Shown here: in pieces, positions 1-8,398 of the stretch
Layout: each line of letters opens with the position of its first letter
How positions within the stretch are numbered: the first letter of the stretch is position 1
Assembly: GCF_013141915.1 (NCBI RefSeq)
Contig: NZ_SROX01000007.1
Location: 124,001 to 188,000, forward strand
From: Cupriavidus necator
GTDB taxonomy: Bacteria; Pseudomonadota; Gammaproteobacteria; Burkholderiales; Burkholderiaceae
DNA length: 64,000 nucleotides
Direction: 5' to 3'
The notes under the pieces: model-generated
What the model saw: the letters and a program-made list of their open reading frames with translations, nothing else
Told to the model about the DNA's origin: nothing
Databases searched by the model: none
Made by a program: the position numbers and the translations under genes

Positions 1-1083
1 GAACAGGAACAGGATGGCGATCACCAGCACCGCCCCTTCCAGCAGGTTTTTCTTCACCGTGGCGATGGCCTTGTCGACCAGCGTGGTGCGGTCGTACACG
101 GTGACGGCCTTCACTCCGGCCGGCAGCGTACGATTGATCTCGGCCATCTTGCGGTCCACCGCCTGCGACACCGTGCGGCTGTTCTCGCCGATCAGCATGA
201 ACACGGTGCCCAGCACCACCTCGCGGCCGTTCTCGGTGGCCGCGCCGGTGCGCAGCTCACCGCCGGTCTGCACCGTGGCCACGTCGCGCACGCGGATCGG
301 CTGGCCCTGCGCGCTGCCGACGATCACGTCGTCGATGTCGTCGAGCGAGCGCACCTGGCCCGGCACGCGCACCAGGTACTGCTCGCCGCGGCGCTCGATA
401 TAGCCGGCGCCGACGTTGTCGTTGTTCTTCTCCAGCGCGCCCACCACATCGGCCAGCGACAGCCCGTGCGACGCCATGCGTTCCAGGTCCGGCGCCACCA
501 CGTAGGCGCGCGCATGACCCCCGATGGCGTTGACCTCGGTCACGCCCGGCACATTGCGCAGCTGCGGCCGGATCACCCAGTCCTGGATCTCGCGCAGGTC
601 CGACAGCGTGTAGGGCGTGCCATCGGTCTTGCGCGCGCCGGGGTCAGCCTCGACGGTCCACAGGTAGATCTCGCCGAGCCCGGTCGAGATCGGCCCCATC
701 GCGGGCGTGATGCCGGCGGGCAGCTGGTCGCGCGCCTGCTGGATGCGCTGGTTGACCAGTTGGCGCGCAAAATGGATATCGGTGCCGTCGCGGAAGATCA
801 CCGTCACCTGCGACAGCCCGTAGCGCGACAGCGAGCGGGTCTGCTCCAGCCCGGGCAGGCCCGCCATCACGGTCTCGACCGGGTACGTGATGCGCTGCTC
901 GGTCTCCAGCGGCGAATAGCCCGGCGCGGCGGTGTTGATCTGCACCTGCACGTTGGTGATGTCGGGCACCGCGTCGATCGGCAGTCGGGTATAGCTGTAC
1001 AGGCCCAGCGCGGCCATGCCCAGCACCGCCAGCAGCACCAGCCAGCGTTGCGCAATGGCAAAGCGGATCAGGCGTTCGAACAT
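1..1083 (-). CDS. czcA: CzcA-type heavy-metal RND efflux pump, N-terminal part
   Basis: Inner-membrane proton-driven pump of the heavy-metal RND family, which exports divalent cations such as Co, Zn and Cd with CzcB and CzcC. The ATG lies at 1083; 361 codons are present before the left edge cuts the gene, about a third of the usual length of over 1000 residues. The N-terminus MFERLIRFAIAQRW is followed by a first membrane segment (about residues 14-31), the PDITN motif (40-44) typical of the family, and a periplasmic porter domain. A second hydrophobic stretch begins near residue 345. It follows czcB by 13 bases. The family is clear; the metal specificity cannot be read from this part. Confidence 0.93.
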   Translation of the reverse strand, partial: MFERLIRFAIAQRWLVLLAVLGMAALGLYSYTRLPIDAVPDITNVQVQINTAAPGYSPLETEQRITYPVETVMAGLPGLEQTRSLSRYGLSQVTVIFRDGTDIHFARQLVNQRIQQARDQLPAGITPAMGPISTGLGEIYLWTVEADPGARKTDGTPYTLSDLREIQDWVIRPQLRNVPGVTEVNAIGGHARAYVVAPDLERMASHGLSLADVVGALEKNNDNVGAGYIERRGEQYLVRVPGQVRSLDDIDDVIVGSAQGQPIRVRDVATVQTGGELRTGAATENGREVVLGTVFMLIGENSRTVSQAVDRKMAEINRTLPAGVKAVTVYDRTTLVDKAIATVKKNLLEGAVLVIAILFLF

Positions 1084-1096
1084 GCGCGCCTCCCGC

Positions 1097-2380
1097 TCAG
1101 TGCTCATGCCCGGCGCTGGCTTTGCCCAGCTCGGACTTGAGGATGAAGCTGTTGGTCGCGGCGTAGCGCGCGCCGGCCTGCAGGCCGTGGCTTACCTCCA
1201 CCAGCCTGCCGTCGCTGCGACCGGTCCTGACCGGCTGTACGGCAAACCCGTCCGGCACCGCTACGAACACCACGCTCTGGCCGTCGACCTGCTGCACCGC
1301 GTCGGCCGCCACCGTCACCGGCACCGGCTCCGGCGCGCCCAGCACGCTGACCGTGACGAACAACCCGGGGCGCCACGCCGTGCCCGGGTTGGCCAGCGTC
1401 ACGCGCGCCTTGGCGGTGCGGGTCTGCTCGCCCAGCAAGGCACCGACGTAGGACACCCGGCCCTCCGCCTGCGTCGCGGAAGCGCTGGACCGCACCGTGA
1501 CCGCCCCGCCCACCCGCACCCGGTCCAGGTCGCGCGCGGACACCACGAACTCGGCCCATACCGAACTCAGGTCCGAGACGGTGAAGACGCTGGCGTCTTC
1601 CTTGACCGCCTCGCCCAGCGCCAGGTGCTTCTCGACCACGATGCCGTCGAACGGCGCGCGCAGCGCGAACTGGTTCAGCGCGCCACCACCGGCCGCGCCG
1701 CGCTCGGCGGCGCCGATCGCGGTCAGCTTCTGGCGCGCGTTCTGCACCGCGATCTGCGCCTCCTCCAGCGCCGTGCGCGCCTGCTGGTAGTCCTGCTCGG
1801 CGGAGATCTTCTCCTGCCACAGCGTTTTCTCGCGCGCGTAGGTGGCGCGCGCCAGCGCCTCGCGCTTCTGCGCGGCCAGCAGTTCGCTGCGCTGCTCGGC
1901 CACCGTGGTGCTGGCGATCAGCGCCAGCACTTCGCCCTGGCGCACCGGCTGGCCCAGGTTGGCCGGCACCGCCTGCGCCACGCCGGCCACGCGCGGCACC
2001 ACGTGCGCGGTGCGGTCGTCGTTGAAACGGATCTCGCCGGGAAAGTCGACGCTGCTGCGCAGCGCCGCCGCCGCGGCGGTGGCCACGCCGATACCGGCCT
2101 GCCCGATCTGCGCGGGCGTCAGCGCAATCACGTGCGGCTTGGCTGCGGGTGCCGGCTGCGCCGCCGGAACGCTGGCGCCGGCGCGCCCCGCCGCCGTGGC
2201 GTGCCCTGCCGCGGTGTCACCCTCTTTGCCATGATCATGCCCGTCGCCAGGTTCGGCATGCCCATGGCCGGCCTCCGTGGCGCTGCCGCCCTTGCCAGTG
2301 AACAGGATCGCCGCGCTGCCCAGCAGCCCCGCGACCAGGATGGCCGCCACCGCGGCCCGTTGTTGCTTGGTCATTGCCAT
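1097..2380 (-). CDS. czcB: CzcB-type membrane fusion protein
   Basis: Periplasmic adaptor that links the RND pump to the outer-membrane channel. I take the ATG at 2380 (MAMTKQQ), giving 427 residues; the frame stays open upstream into czcC, but that extension matches nothing. An N-terminal membrane anchor (residues 9-28) precedes a histidine-rich stretch (His39, 41, 48, 50) and the protein ends in HEH, features common in metal-cation adaptors. A coiled-coil hairpin rich in Ala, Gln and Glu sits between the two lipoyl halves in the middle of the chain. It begins 16 bases after czcC and ends 13 bases before czcA, so the genes are co-transcribed. Confidence 0.93.
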   Translation of the reverse strand: MAMTKQQRAAVAAILVAGLLGSAAILFTGKGGSATEAGHGHAEPGDGHDHGKEGDTAAGHATAAGRAGASVPAAQPAPAAKPHVIALTPAQIGQAGIGVATAAAAALRSSVDFPGEIRFNDDRTAHVVPRVAGVAQAVPANLGQPVRQGEVLALIASTTVAEQRSELLAAQKREALARATYAREKTLWQEKISAEQDYQQARTALEEAQIAVQNARQKLTAIGAAERGAAGGGALNQFALRAPFDGIVVEKHLALGEAVKEDASVFTVSDLSSVWAEFVVSARDLDRVRVGGAVTVRSSASATQAEGRVSYVGALLGEQTRTAKARVTLANPGTAWRPGLFVTVSVLGAPEPVPVTVAADAVQQVDGQSVVFVAVPDGFAVQPVRTGRSDGRLVEVSHGLQAGARYAATNSFILKSELGKASAGHEH

Positions 2381-2396
2381 GTCTACGGCTTCCGTA

Positions 2397-3662
2397 TCAG
2401 TGTCCGAGGATGCGGTCGATGCTGGCCGCGGCGTCATAGGTGCGGGCCAGCACGTCCAGGTAGCGGATGCGCGCCTGGAACAGCGTGCGCTGGGCGTCCA
2501 GCACGTCGAGGAAATTGAACTTGCCGGCCTCGAACCCGCGCGAGGCGGCGGCGTAGGCCTGCTCGGCCGCGGGCAGCACCGCGGCCTGCAGCGTCTGCGC
2601 CGCGGCGCGGGACACCGACAGCTGCGTCGAAGCCTGCTGCAGTTCGCCCTGCAGGCGCACGCGCGTGGCGGCGTGCGCATCCTGGGCCCGGTCGGCACGG
2701 CGCAGCGCCGCGTACAGGTTGCCCTGGTTGCGGTCGAACAGCGGCAGCGGAATCGCCACGCCCAGCACCGCCATGTTGCGGTTGGCCTCGTTGTCGCGCT
2801 TGGCGCCCAGGCTCACGGTCACGTCGGGATACTGGCGGCTGCGCTGCAGCGCCACTTCGGCACGGCTGCGCTGCGCCGACAGGCGGCTTGCCGCCAGCAG
2901 CGGCGATTCCTCCAGCGCGGCCTGCAAGGCTGCCGGCGCGGGCCGCGACGGCAGCGCATCGAGATCGCCCTGCGCCTGCGCAAAGCGCGGCACGGTATCG
3001 CCCCACAGCGCGGCCAGCGCCTGGCGCGCGGTCTGCAGCGCGCCGGTGGCCTCGGCCAGCTCCAGCTCGGCGTTGGCCTGCTCCACCCTGGCGCGCGTGG
3101 CTTCCAGCGGCGCCACCTTGCCGGCGGCCACGCGTCGGCCCGCGGCGGCGGCGGCCTGGCTGGCGATGCCGACCGAACCCTCGGCCAGCGTGACGCGCTC
3201 CTGCGCCACCAGCACGCCGAAAAAGCGCGCGATCACCGCGGCGCGCAGTTCGGCACGGGTGCCAGCCAGTTCGGCCTGCGCCAGCTCGCGCCCGCGCTCG
3301 GCCAGGCCGATGCGCGCGGCGCGCTTGCCGCCGAGCTCGAGCGGCAGGTTGACCTGGCCGGTGGTCGAGCGCGAGGCCTTGCGGGTGTCTTCCATCGATA
3401 CCGCCAGTTCCGGGTTGGGCAGCACGCGTGCCTGGATCAGGTCGCCTTCGGTGGCGTCAAGTTCCTTGCCAGCGGCGGACAGCGTGAAGCTGCCGGCTTC
3501 GGCCAGCGCCAGCGCGGCATCGAGGGTCAGCGGCGTCGCCGGCTGCGGTGCGCCGGCCGGCGCGGGCGCCGGTGGCAGCACCACGGGTGGCGTCTGCGCG
3601 ACGCCGGAGAAAGGGCTGGATAACACGGCCGCCAGCCCGAGCGGCAGCAAAAGTCTTCGCAT
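2397..3662 (-). CDS. czcC: CzcC-type outer-membrane efflux channel
   Basis: TolC-family outer-membrane factor of the Czc tripartite pump, 421 residues. A signal peptide (residues 1-23, ending GVAQ) is followed by a proline-rich linker and two outer-membrane-efflux repeats made of long amphipathic helices. The LxLGGKRAARI segment is typical of the cation-specific branch. It lies between czcI (116 bases upstream) and czcB (16 bases downstream) in one leftward operon. Its role follows from family and context; the exported metal is inferred. Confidence 0.93.
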   Translation of the reverse strand: MRRLLLPLGLAAVLSSPFSGVAQTPPVVLPPAPAPAGAPQPATPLTLDAALALAEAGSFTLSAAGKELDATEGDLIQARVLPNPELAVSMEDTRKASRSTTGQVNLPLELGGKRAARIGLAERGRELAQAELAGTRAELRAAVIARFFGVLVAQERVTLAEGSVGIASQAAAAAGRRVAAGKVAPLEATRARVEQANAELELAEATGALQTARQALAALWGDTVPRFAQAQGDLDALPSRPAPAALQAALEESPLLAASRLSAQRSRAEVALQRSRQYPDVTVSLGAKRDNEANRNMAVLGVAIPLPLFDRNQGNLYAALRRADRAQDAHAATRVRLQGELQQASTQLSVSRAAAQTLQAAVLPAAEQAYAAASRGFEAGKFNFLDVLDAQRTLFQARIRYLDVLARTYDAAASIDRILGH

Positions 3663-3778
3663 CGAATTGCACCAGAAGAAAACCGGGGGAATTCGGCGAG
3701 ACGCCTGACGTCACGCGGTCATGACGCCAGCAGGCGATCAGCAAGGATCAGGAAAGCGGGGAAGCGTCGTCTCGCCGG

Positions 3779-4153
3779 CTAAGCGAGACGCGGCCACTGC
3801 GGGCGGTCGGGCGCCCGTGCGCTGTGCGAGGAGAAGCGGGGTTGCGGCACCGGCTGCGCCAGTTCCACGCGGCGCAGCGCAGGCACATCCTGCGCATCGG
3901 CCCGCGCAAATGGCAGCGAGGCGATATGGCAGACGCCGCAGTCGGGATCGGCCAGGTTGAGCTTCGCCTTGTCCGGCGCAGGTTTGGCGGGCTGGTCCTG
4001 CTTCCCGCCGGCGGCCTGGTGCCGGTGCTCATGGTGGCCGAAATGGGCCTTGGCAGAAGCCGCGACCTCATGTCCGCAATACGCGGCAGCTCCCGCCCAG
4101 GCGAACTGGAGCGGCAGGACGAGCGCAAGGAGGACGAGCAGGAGCCGTTGCAT
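3779..4153 (-). CDS. czcI: CzcI-like periplasmic metal-responsive protein
   Basis: Small exported protein of 124 residues at the head of the czc operon. In Cupriavidus metallidurans czcI occupies the same place and is linked to regulation of czcCBA. I choose the ATG at 4153, which starts directly with the signal peptide (residues 1-20, ending FAWA). The mature part carries Cys26, the cluster HHEHRH (40-45) and a CGVCH motif (72-76), all likely metal ligands. The histidine cluster and CGVCH arrangement match the CzcI family closely. The exact function in that family remains only partly known. Confidence 0.85.
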   Translation of the reverse strand: MQRLLLVLLALVLPLQFAWAGAAAYCGHEVAASAKAHFGHHEHRHQAAGGKQDQPAKPAPDKAKLNLADPDCGVCHIASLPFARADAQDVPALRRVELAQPVPQPRFSSHSARAPDRPQWPRLA

Positions 4154-4432
4154 GGATCGTGAGGTCTGCGCTGCAGGCAAGACCAGCGGGAGCGCCGGCA
4201 GCGAGCCGAAAGTTTAACCGAGGCGCGCCCCACATTCGGGCAACGGGGTCATTACATTTGCGTCATGGCCAGGTCAGGCGGGGCGTGGATCCGTTTATTC
4301 AGTATTTTTGAATAACTCATCCGGCAAAGCGCCCGCTTGCGGTGGACCGTGGATCCTATAGTTCCGTACATGAACGGCACGCGCACAAAGCAACGCCTTC
4401 TGACAAATTCAACAAACTGACGGAGAACCACC
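4154..4432. promoter_or_regulatory. Intergenic region between czcI and a divergent small gene
   Basis: This 279-base gap separates the leftward czc operon from a rightward small gene, so promoters for both should lie here. An AT-rich inverted repeat, TTATTC...GAATAA, spans 4295-4315 with a nine-base spacer and is the only clear symmetric element. GTGGATCC occurs twice (about 4285 and 4346). No czcR or czcS regulator gene is in the window. I could not place -35 and -10 boxes with confidence. Confidence 0.35.
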
Positions 4433-4813
4433 ATGACCAAGACCGCCCGCTTCGCTTCCGCCGTGCTCCTGTCGCTGGCCGCCCTCGGCGCCGCACAAGC
4501 CGCCACCGCTGCCGATGAACTGCCCGGCGACAAGTATGGCTACAACTTCCGCAGCACCGTGCCGGGCGACAAGTATGGTTATGAATTCCGCAGCCACGAC
4601 GCCTTTACCGACGGGGCCCGTACCGGCAAGGTGGACCCCTTCGCCGACGGCGCCCGCACCGGCAAGGCGGATCCCTTCACCGACGGTGCCCGCACCGTGG
4701 CAGGCCTGGATCGCGGCGGCGTGTCGGCCACGCCCGCGCGCAGCTTCGACACCTTTACCGAGGGCAGCCGCGCCGGCAAGTTCGACCCCTACGGCGAAGG
4801 CGCCCGCGCCTGA
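4433..4813 (+). CDS. Small exported protein built of short repeats
   Basis: Predicted periplasmic protein of 126 residues; I recognise no family with certainty. A signal peptide (about 1-26, with AQAATA near the cleavage site) precedes two copies of PGDKYGY(N/E)FRS and then four or five copies of a degenerate block based on DPF(T/A)DGARTGK. The mature protein is thus almost wholly repeats rich in Asp, Gly and Arg. A good ribosome site (GGAGA, six bases before the ATG) supports expression. It is transcribed away from czcI and ends at a strong bidirectional hairpin. A link to metal stress is only suggested by position. Confidence 0.7.
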   Translation: MTKTARFASAVLLSLAALGAAQAATAADELPGDKYGYNFRSTVPGDKYGYEFRSHDAFTDGARTGKVDPFADGARTGKADPFTDGARTVAGLDRGGVSATPARSFDTFTEGSRAGKFDPYGEGARA

Positions 4814-4838
4814 GCGGCATCACATCACGTCTCGCAAG

Positions 4839-4870
4839 AAGGCCAGCGCAAGCGCTGGCCTTCGTCATTC
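4839..4870. terminator. Bidirectional rho-independent terminator
   Basis: A perfect inverted repeat, AAGGCCAGCGC / GCGCTGGCCTT (4839-4849 and 4852-4862), lies between the convergent ends of the repeat-protein gene and the anti-sigma gene. T-rich sequence follows on the plus strand (TTCGTCATTCTT). On the minus strand the T run is weaker, so bidirectional use is inferred from the convergent genes. Confidence 0.75.
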
Positions 4871-5080
4871 TTCGCGCCCCAGCCTGTGCATGGCTTCGCG
4901 CAGCGTGCGCATCTGCGCGCTGAAGCGGGTGCAAGCATCGCAGATCACCAGGTGCGAGCGCACACGCAGCCGCTCCGTCCACGACAGCGGCAGGTCCAGG
5001 CTCTTCATGGTGAGATGGTGGACCTCTTTGCAGTCCGGCAGCAGCCGGCGCGGGAAGCGGGAGGGTGGGAAGTCCGGCAT
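4865..5080 (-). CDS. Zinc-binding anti-sigma factor (ZAS type)
   Basis: Small cytoplasmic protein of 71 residues with the ZAS signature: Cys17, then His43-x3-Cys47-x2-Cys50, with 25 residues between the first Cys and the His, as in zinc anti-sigma factors such as RsrA and ChrR. It has no membrane segment. The start at 5080 gives MPDFPPS and lies 25 bases after the stop of the ECF sigma gene, so the two are co-transcribed. Such pairs commonly sense redox or metal stress through the zinc site; the inducer here is unknown. Confidence 0.85.
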   Translation of the reverse strand: MPDFPPSRFPRRLLPDCKEVHHLTMKSLDLPLSWTERLRVRSHLVICDACTRFSAQMRTLREAMHRLGREE

Positions 5081-5105
5081 GTGGTTCCGTTGCGTGTAGA
5101 GGGGC

Positions 5106-5699
5106 TCAGCCCGCCTTGCCGGGCCGGCCACGCTGGCGGAACCAGTGCAGTTCCAGGCATTCGCGCAGGCGCATCCGGGCACGATAGAGCATCGCCCACG
5201 CATTGGTCGCGCTGATCTGCAAATGCTGACAGATTTCTTCGGTGTCGAGCTCGAGCCACTCGCGCATCAGGAAAATGCGGCCGGTGCGCGCCGGCAGCCG
5301 GTCCACGCACAGCTGCAGGATCTCGAAGAACTCGCGGCGCTCGAACGCGCGCTCGGGGTCGCCCCAGTCGGAGGGAGGGTCCTGGTAGTGGCCGTTGCGT
5401 GTGAACAGCGCGTCGAACGCGTCGTCGTCGGACTGCGGCTGGCCATCGCCATCGCTGGCCAGCGCCAGCCTGACTTCGCGCTTGCCGCTGCGCAGCACGT
5501 CGATGATCTTGTGCTTCAGGATGCCGACCAGATACGTGCGCAGCGCCGACTGGCCGGCAAAGCGCTCCGGATGCTCGAGCGCAGCCAGCAGGGTTTCCGA
5601 AACGGCATCCTCGGCGACCACCTCGTCGCGCAGCTGCAGGCGCGCGAAGCGCAGCAGGTAGGGGCGTAGCGCCTGGAGTTCGGCGGGGTCAAGGCTCAT
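5106..5699 (-). CDS. ECF-family RNA polymerase sigma factor
   Basis: Extracytoplasmic-function sigma factor of about 197 residues from MSLDPAE; an in-frame ATG at 5738 would add 13 residues. The sigma-2 region includes LLRFARLQLRDEVVAEDAVSE and LKHKIIDVLRS. The sigma-4 helix-turn-helix covers LDTEEICQHLQISATNAWAM with RARMRLREC at the end. The downstream zinc anti-sigma gene is its presumed partner. This ECF group with a cytoplasmic ZAS protein is typical of oxidative or metal stress control. It may direct its own promoter, but I could not identify one. Confidence 0.9.
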   Translation of the reverse strand: MSLDPAELQALRPYLLRFARLQLRDEVVAEDAVSETLLAALEHPERFAGQSALRTYLVGILKHKIIDVLRSGKREVRLALASDGDGQPQSDDDAFDALFTRNGHYQDPPSDWGDPERAFERREFFEILQLCVDRLPARTGRIFLMREWLELDTEEICQHLQISATNAWAMLYRARMRLRECLELHWFRQRGRPGKAG

Positions 5700-5773
5700 C
5701 GGGGATGTTGGGCGGTTGCCTGGACGATGCGCCATCATACCCGCGCCCTCCCCTTGCGCGCATGCCGCGGCGG

Positions 5774-7396
5774 TTACCCGATCCCGCGAAACTGCCCGCA
5801 CAGGCGGAACACGTCCATCGACAGCGGCATCCCCTTGGCCTTGCCATAGCGCGTCGCCAGCTTCAGCAGCTCCTTGATGTCGCGCCCGCTCGCTGCGGGG
5901 TAGGCGTCGGTCAGGGCATCGATCAGGCCATCGTCCAGTTCAGCGCCAAACTGTGCGGCCTGCAACCGCCACAGCCGCACCGCGTCCTCCCGGCACGGCG
6001 TCGTGTAGTGGATGGTGGCAATGCAGCGCGACAGGATGGCATCGTCGACGTCGCCGATGCGGTTGGTGGTCATGAACAGCAGGCCGCTGAAGTACTCCAG
6101 TGTGCGCAGGAACTCGGCGACGATGGCGTTGTGCTCGAGGTCGTTGTCGCGGCGGCGGATATAGACGTCGGCCTCGTCCAGCAGCAGGATCGCGTTCCAG
6201 CGCATGGCGCGGCGCAGGATGGTCATCAGCGTGGCGCCCACCGAAGCCGCGGTGGTGCCCAGCTGGCCGGAGTGCACGCGGTACAGCGGCTTGCCGACCA
6301 CCTCGGCATAGACCTCGGCGGTCAGCGTCTTGCCCAGGCCGGGTGCGCCCTGGCACAGGATGGTGGTGCCGCCGGACTTGCCCGGCACGAAGTCCGGCGC
6401 CAGCATGTCCATATGCGATGTCAGGATGTCGATCAGGTCGCGGTGGTGCGCGGGCAGCACCAGCTTGTCACGCAGGGCCGGCTGGTAGCAATACTCGGCC
6501 AGGTGCTGGACGTGGACCCAGATATTGCGGTGCCACTCCAGGTGGAACAGGTGCACATAGCCATGCAGCGGCACGCGCTCGAAGCCTTCCGTGATGCCGG
6601 CCTCGCGCCAGAACGACGGGTCGCAGGTCATCTCGAAACGGCGCTCCAGCCGCTCTTCGTCATTGACGCAGCGCGCGCCCGCGGCGTCGGCGAAGGGGAC
6701 CAGCTCCGCCGTGCCCTTGGCATCGAGCGAGAACGCCGCGCGCGTCGCCACGAACTGCGCGCCGAAGCTGCGCTGGCAGCGTACGAAGCGCTGCGCGTGC
6801 TGTTCGTATTCCTGGCGGAACTCCGCGCATTCCTTGTAGAAGCCGAATTCGGCCAGCAGCTCCGGAATGGTGCGGTTGGCAATATCGTCGCGCGTGATCA
6901 CCATCGAGGTAGTCATGCCCGAGCGGCGCAGGTGGTGGTCGGTCAGCGCGGAGTTGGCCGACTGCATGGTGTTGGCGAGCAGATCGACCACCACGTATGA
7001 CAGGCCCTGCTCGGGCGCGACATAACGCATGCGGCGCACCAGCCAGGGCAGCAGCACGCCGTCGCGGTTGCGCTGGTACAGCCAGCCATCGATGGCATCG
7101 CGCGCCAGGTAAGCCACCAGCCCCGCCACCAGCTGCTCCAGCCCCGGAATCACGCGCGCCTGCGGCGCGTTGTAGATATTGTCCAGCGCCAGCATCTGGA
7201 ACATCAGCGCGCGCTCGTTCTGGGTCTTGCTCAACGTATAGAGCGAACTCAGCGCCTGCGCATCGAACAGCTGGCTCGACACCAGCATGTTGCCGTGGCA
7301 CACGCCATGCTGCTGCAGCTGCCGGGCCAGCGGCGACCCGGTCTCGATCATCGCCAGCAGGGGATGGATCAGCGCCTCCGGAATCTCGAAATCCAT
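5774..7396 (-). CDS. AAA+ family ATPase with long N-terminal region
   Basis: Protein of 540 residues. The C-terminal third is an AAA+ module: Walker A GAPGLGKT near residue 350, Walker B LLLLDEAD near 405, sensor-1 and arginine-finger-like residues in TTNRIGDVDDAILSR near 440. The first 330 residues show no recognisable domain. I choose the ATG at 7396 because GGGAG lies eight bases before it; a GTG nine bases earlier overlaps that site. It stands alone, with the divergent-looking sigma pair downstream and a hydrolase gene upstream on the same strand. Substrate and partner are unknown. Confidence 0.85.
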   Translation of the reverse strand: MDFEIPEALIHPLLAMIETGSPLARQLQQHGVCHGNMLVSSQLFDAQALSSLYTLSKTQNERALMFQMLALDNIYNAPQARVIPGLEQLVAGLVAYLARDAIDGWLYQRNRDGVLLPWLVRRMRYVAPEQGLSYVVVDLLANTMQSANSALTDHHLRRSGMTTSMVITRDDIANRTIPELLAEFGFYKECAEFRQEYEQHAQRFVRCQRSFGAQFVATRAAFSLDAKGTAELVPFADAAGARCVNDEERLERRFEMTCDPSFWREAGITEGFERVPLHGYVHLFHLEWHRNIWVHVQHLAEYCYQPALRDKLVLPAHHRDLIDILTSHMDMLAPDFVPGKSGGTTILCQGAPGLGKTLTAEVYAEVVGKPLYRVHSGQLGTTAASVGATLMTILRRAMRWNAILLLDEADVYIRRRDNDLEHNAIVAEFLRTLEYFSGLLFMTTNRIGDVDDAILSRCIATIHYTTPCREDAVRLWRLQAAQFGAELDDGLIDALTDAYPAASGRDIKELLKLATRYGKAKGMPLSMDVFRLCGQFRGIG

Positions 7397-7447
7397 GTAC
7401 CGCACTCCCGTTCAATGGCGTGGCCGCGCCGGCCAGCGGCCAGGGTT

Positions 7448-8125
7448 CTATTGGAGGAAGAAATTGATCGCCCGCTCGACCACGGGCGCGTGGATGACAT
7501 GGGGCCCGTCGAACTCGACGTATTGCACGTCATAGCCCGCGGCCCTGAGCTTGGCCGCATGCGCGCGACCGCTGGTGGCGATGGGCAGCTGCTCGTCAGC
7601 CAGCCCGTGCGCGACAAACACCCTGGGGACGCCGGTCTGCATGAAGACCGACATGAAGCCGCCGGAGAAGGCAATCACATGGCTGGCGATATCGCCGTTG
7701 GTGAGGCCCAGCGACAGCGCATAGCTGGCGCCATCCGAAAATCCGGCAAAGGCCAGCCGCTGCGGATCGATCCGGTAGCGGCGGGTCACCGCGGTCAGTG
7801 CCCGGTGCAGCCGCTCCAGGTCCGGCCCATTGCCGCCAATGACGATGTCCCACGTGGGATAAAGCGACTGCGGGGCCAGCACCAGGAACTTGTGCCGCTG
7901 CGCATGCGCTTCGAGATGCGGCAAGACTTTTTCAGGGAAGCCGCCGGCGCCGTGGAACATGACCATCAGCGGCACCGGCGCGCTGGCATCGATGCCGGCG
8001 GGAACGAACAGCACGGCGGGGCGCCCCTCCGCCAACGCAATGGGGTGATGTCCCGGCGGCAACGGCGCATCCACAGGATGCGCCGGCGTAAAGGCCAGCC
8101 GACCGAGCAGCGAGGGATCGAGCAT
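7448..8125 (-). CDS. Alpha/beta hydrolase, PHB depolymerase/esterase-like
   Basis: Serine hydrolase of 225 residues. The HGAGG motif supplies the oxyanion hole, GFSDGAS the nucleophile elbow, and ADEQLP and GPHVIHAP the probable acid and histidine. No signal peptide is present from the chosen ATG at 8125, so it should act in the cytoplasm. It belongs with the polyhydroxybutyrate depolymerase / phospholipase-carboxylesterase group; the substrate is not deducible. It is read away from the sulfatase gene and runs toward the AAA+ gene. Confidence 0.8.
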   Translation of the reverse strand: MLDPSLLGRLAFTPAHPVDAPLPPGHHPIALAEGRPAVLFVPAGIDASAPVPLMVMFHGAGGFPEKVLPHLEAHAQRHKFLVLAPQSLYPTWDIVIGGNGPDLERLHRALTAVTRRYRIDPQRLAFAGFSDGASYALSLGLTNGDIASHVIAFSGGFMSVFMQTGVPRVFVAHGLADEQLPIATSGRAHAAKLRAAGYDVQYVEFDGPHVIHAPVVERAINFFLQ

Positions 8126-8398
8126 GACAGGTTTCCAGACTCTGATATTCTGTATATTACATACGAAATGGAGTTTCGGCCACAAGGTTCGAACCTGTCA
8201 GAGCCGTCCGTTATATTGGGCGCGCATGGCACGGTGTGCGCTATTAGTACGCTGCCCAACAATTTCGCACTCTCGCGGTCGAAAGCCGGCTTGTTAACCG
8301 GGAGTGATATTGCTAGGCTCCATTGGCATGCGTGGGCCATGCGTAGCTCGTCATCCGCCAGTCCCACCGGGCGCAGTGCTTGCGATGGGGAAATCGAG
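8126..8398. promoter_or_regulatory. Divergent promoter region between hydrolase and sulfatase
   Basis: A 273-base gap between divergent genes. It is AT-richer than its surroundings around 8140-8165 and contains the short palindrome TGTATATTACA (8151-8161), which fits the generic half-site pattern of GntR-type operators. No regulator gene is adjacent, so the role is a guess. Confidence 0.3.

Noticed and set aside
8175..8215. tRNA-like T-arm on the minus strand (ACAGG-TTCGAAC-CTTGT)
   Set aside because: The T-loop fits the consensus, but no anticodon arm, D arm or matching acceptor strand is found upstream. GTTCGAAC is itself a palindrome, so chance is likely. An integration remnant is possible but unsupported.
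7295..8398. N-terminal extension of the sulfatase to 968 residues
   Set aside because: The extension overlaps the divergent hydrolase gene in antisense and precedes a proper Tat signal peptide, which must be N-terminal.
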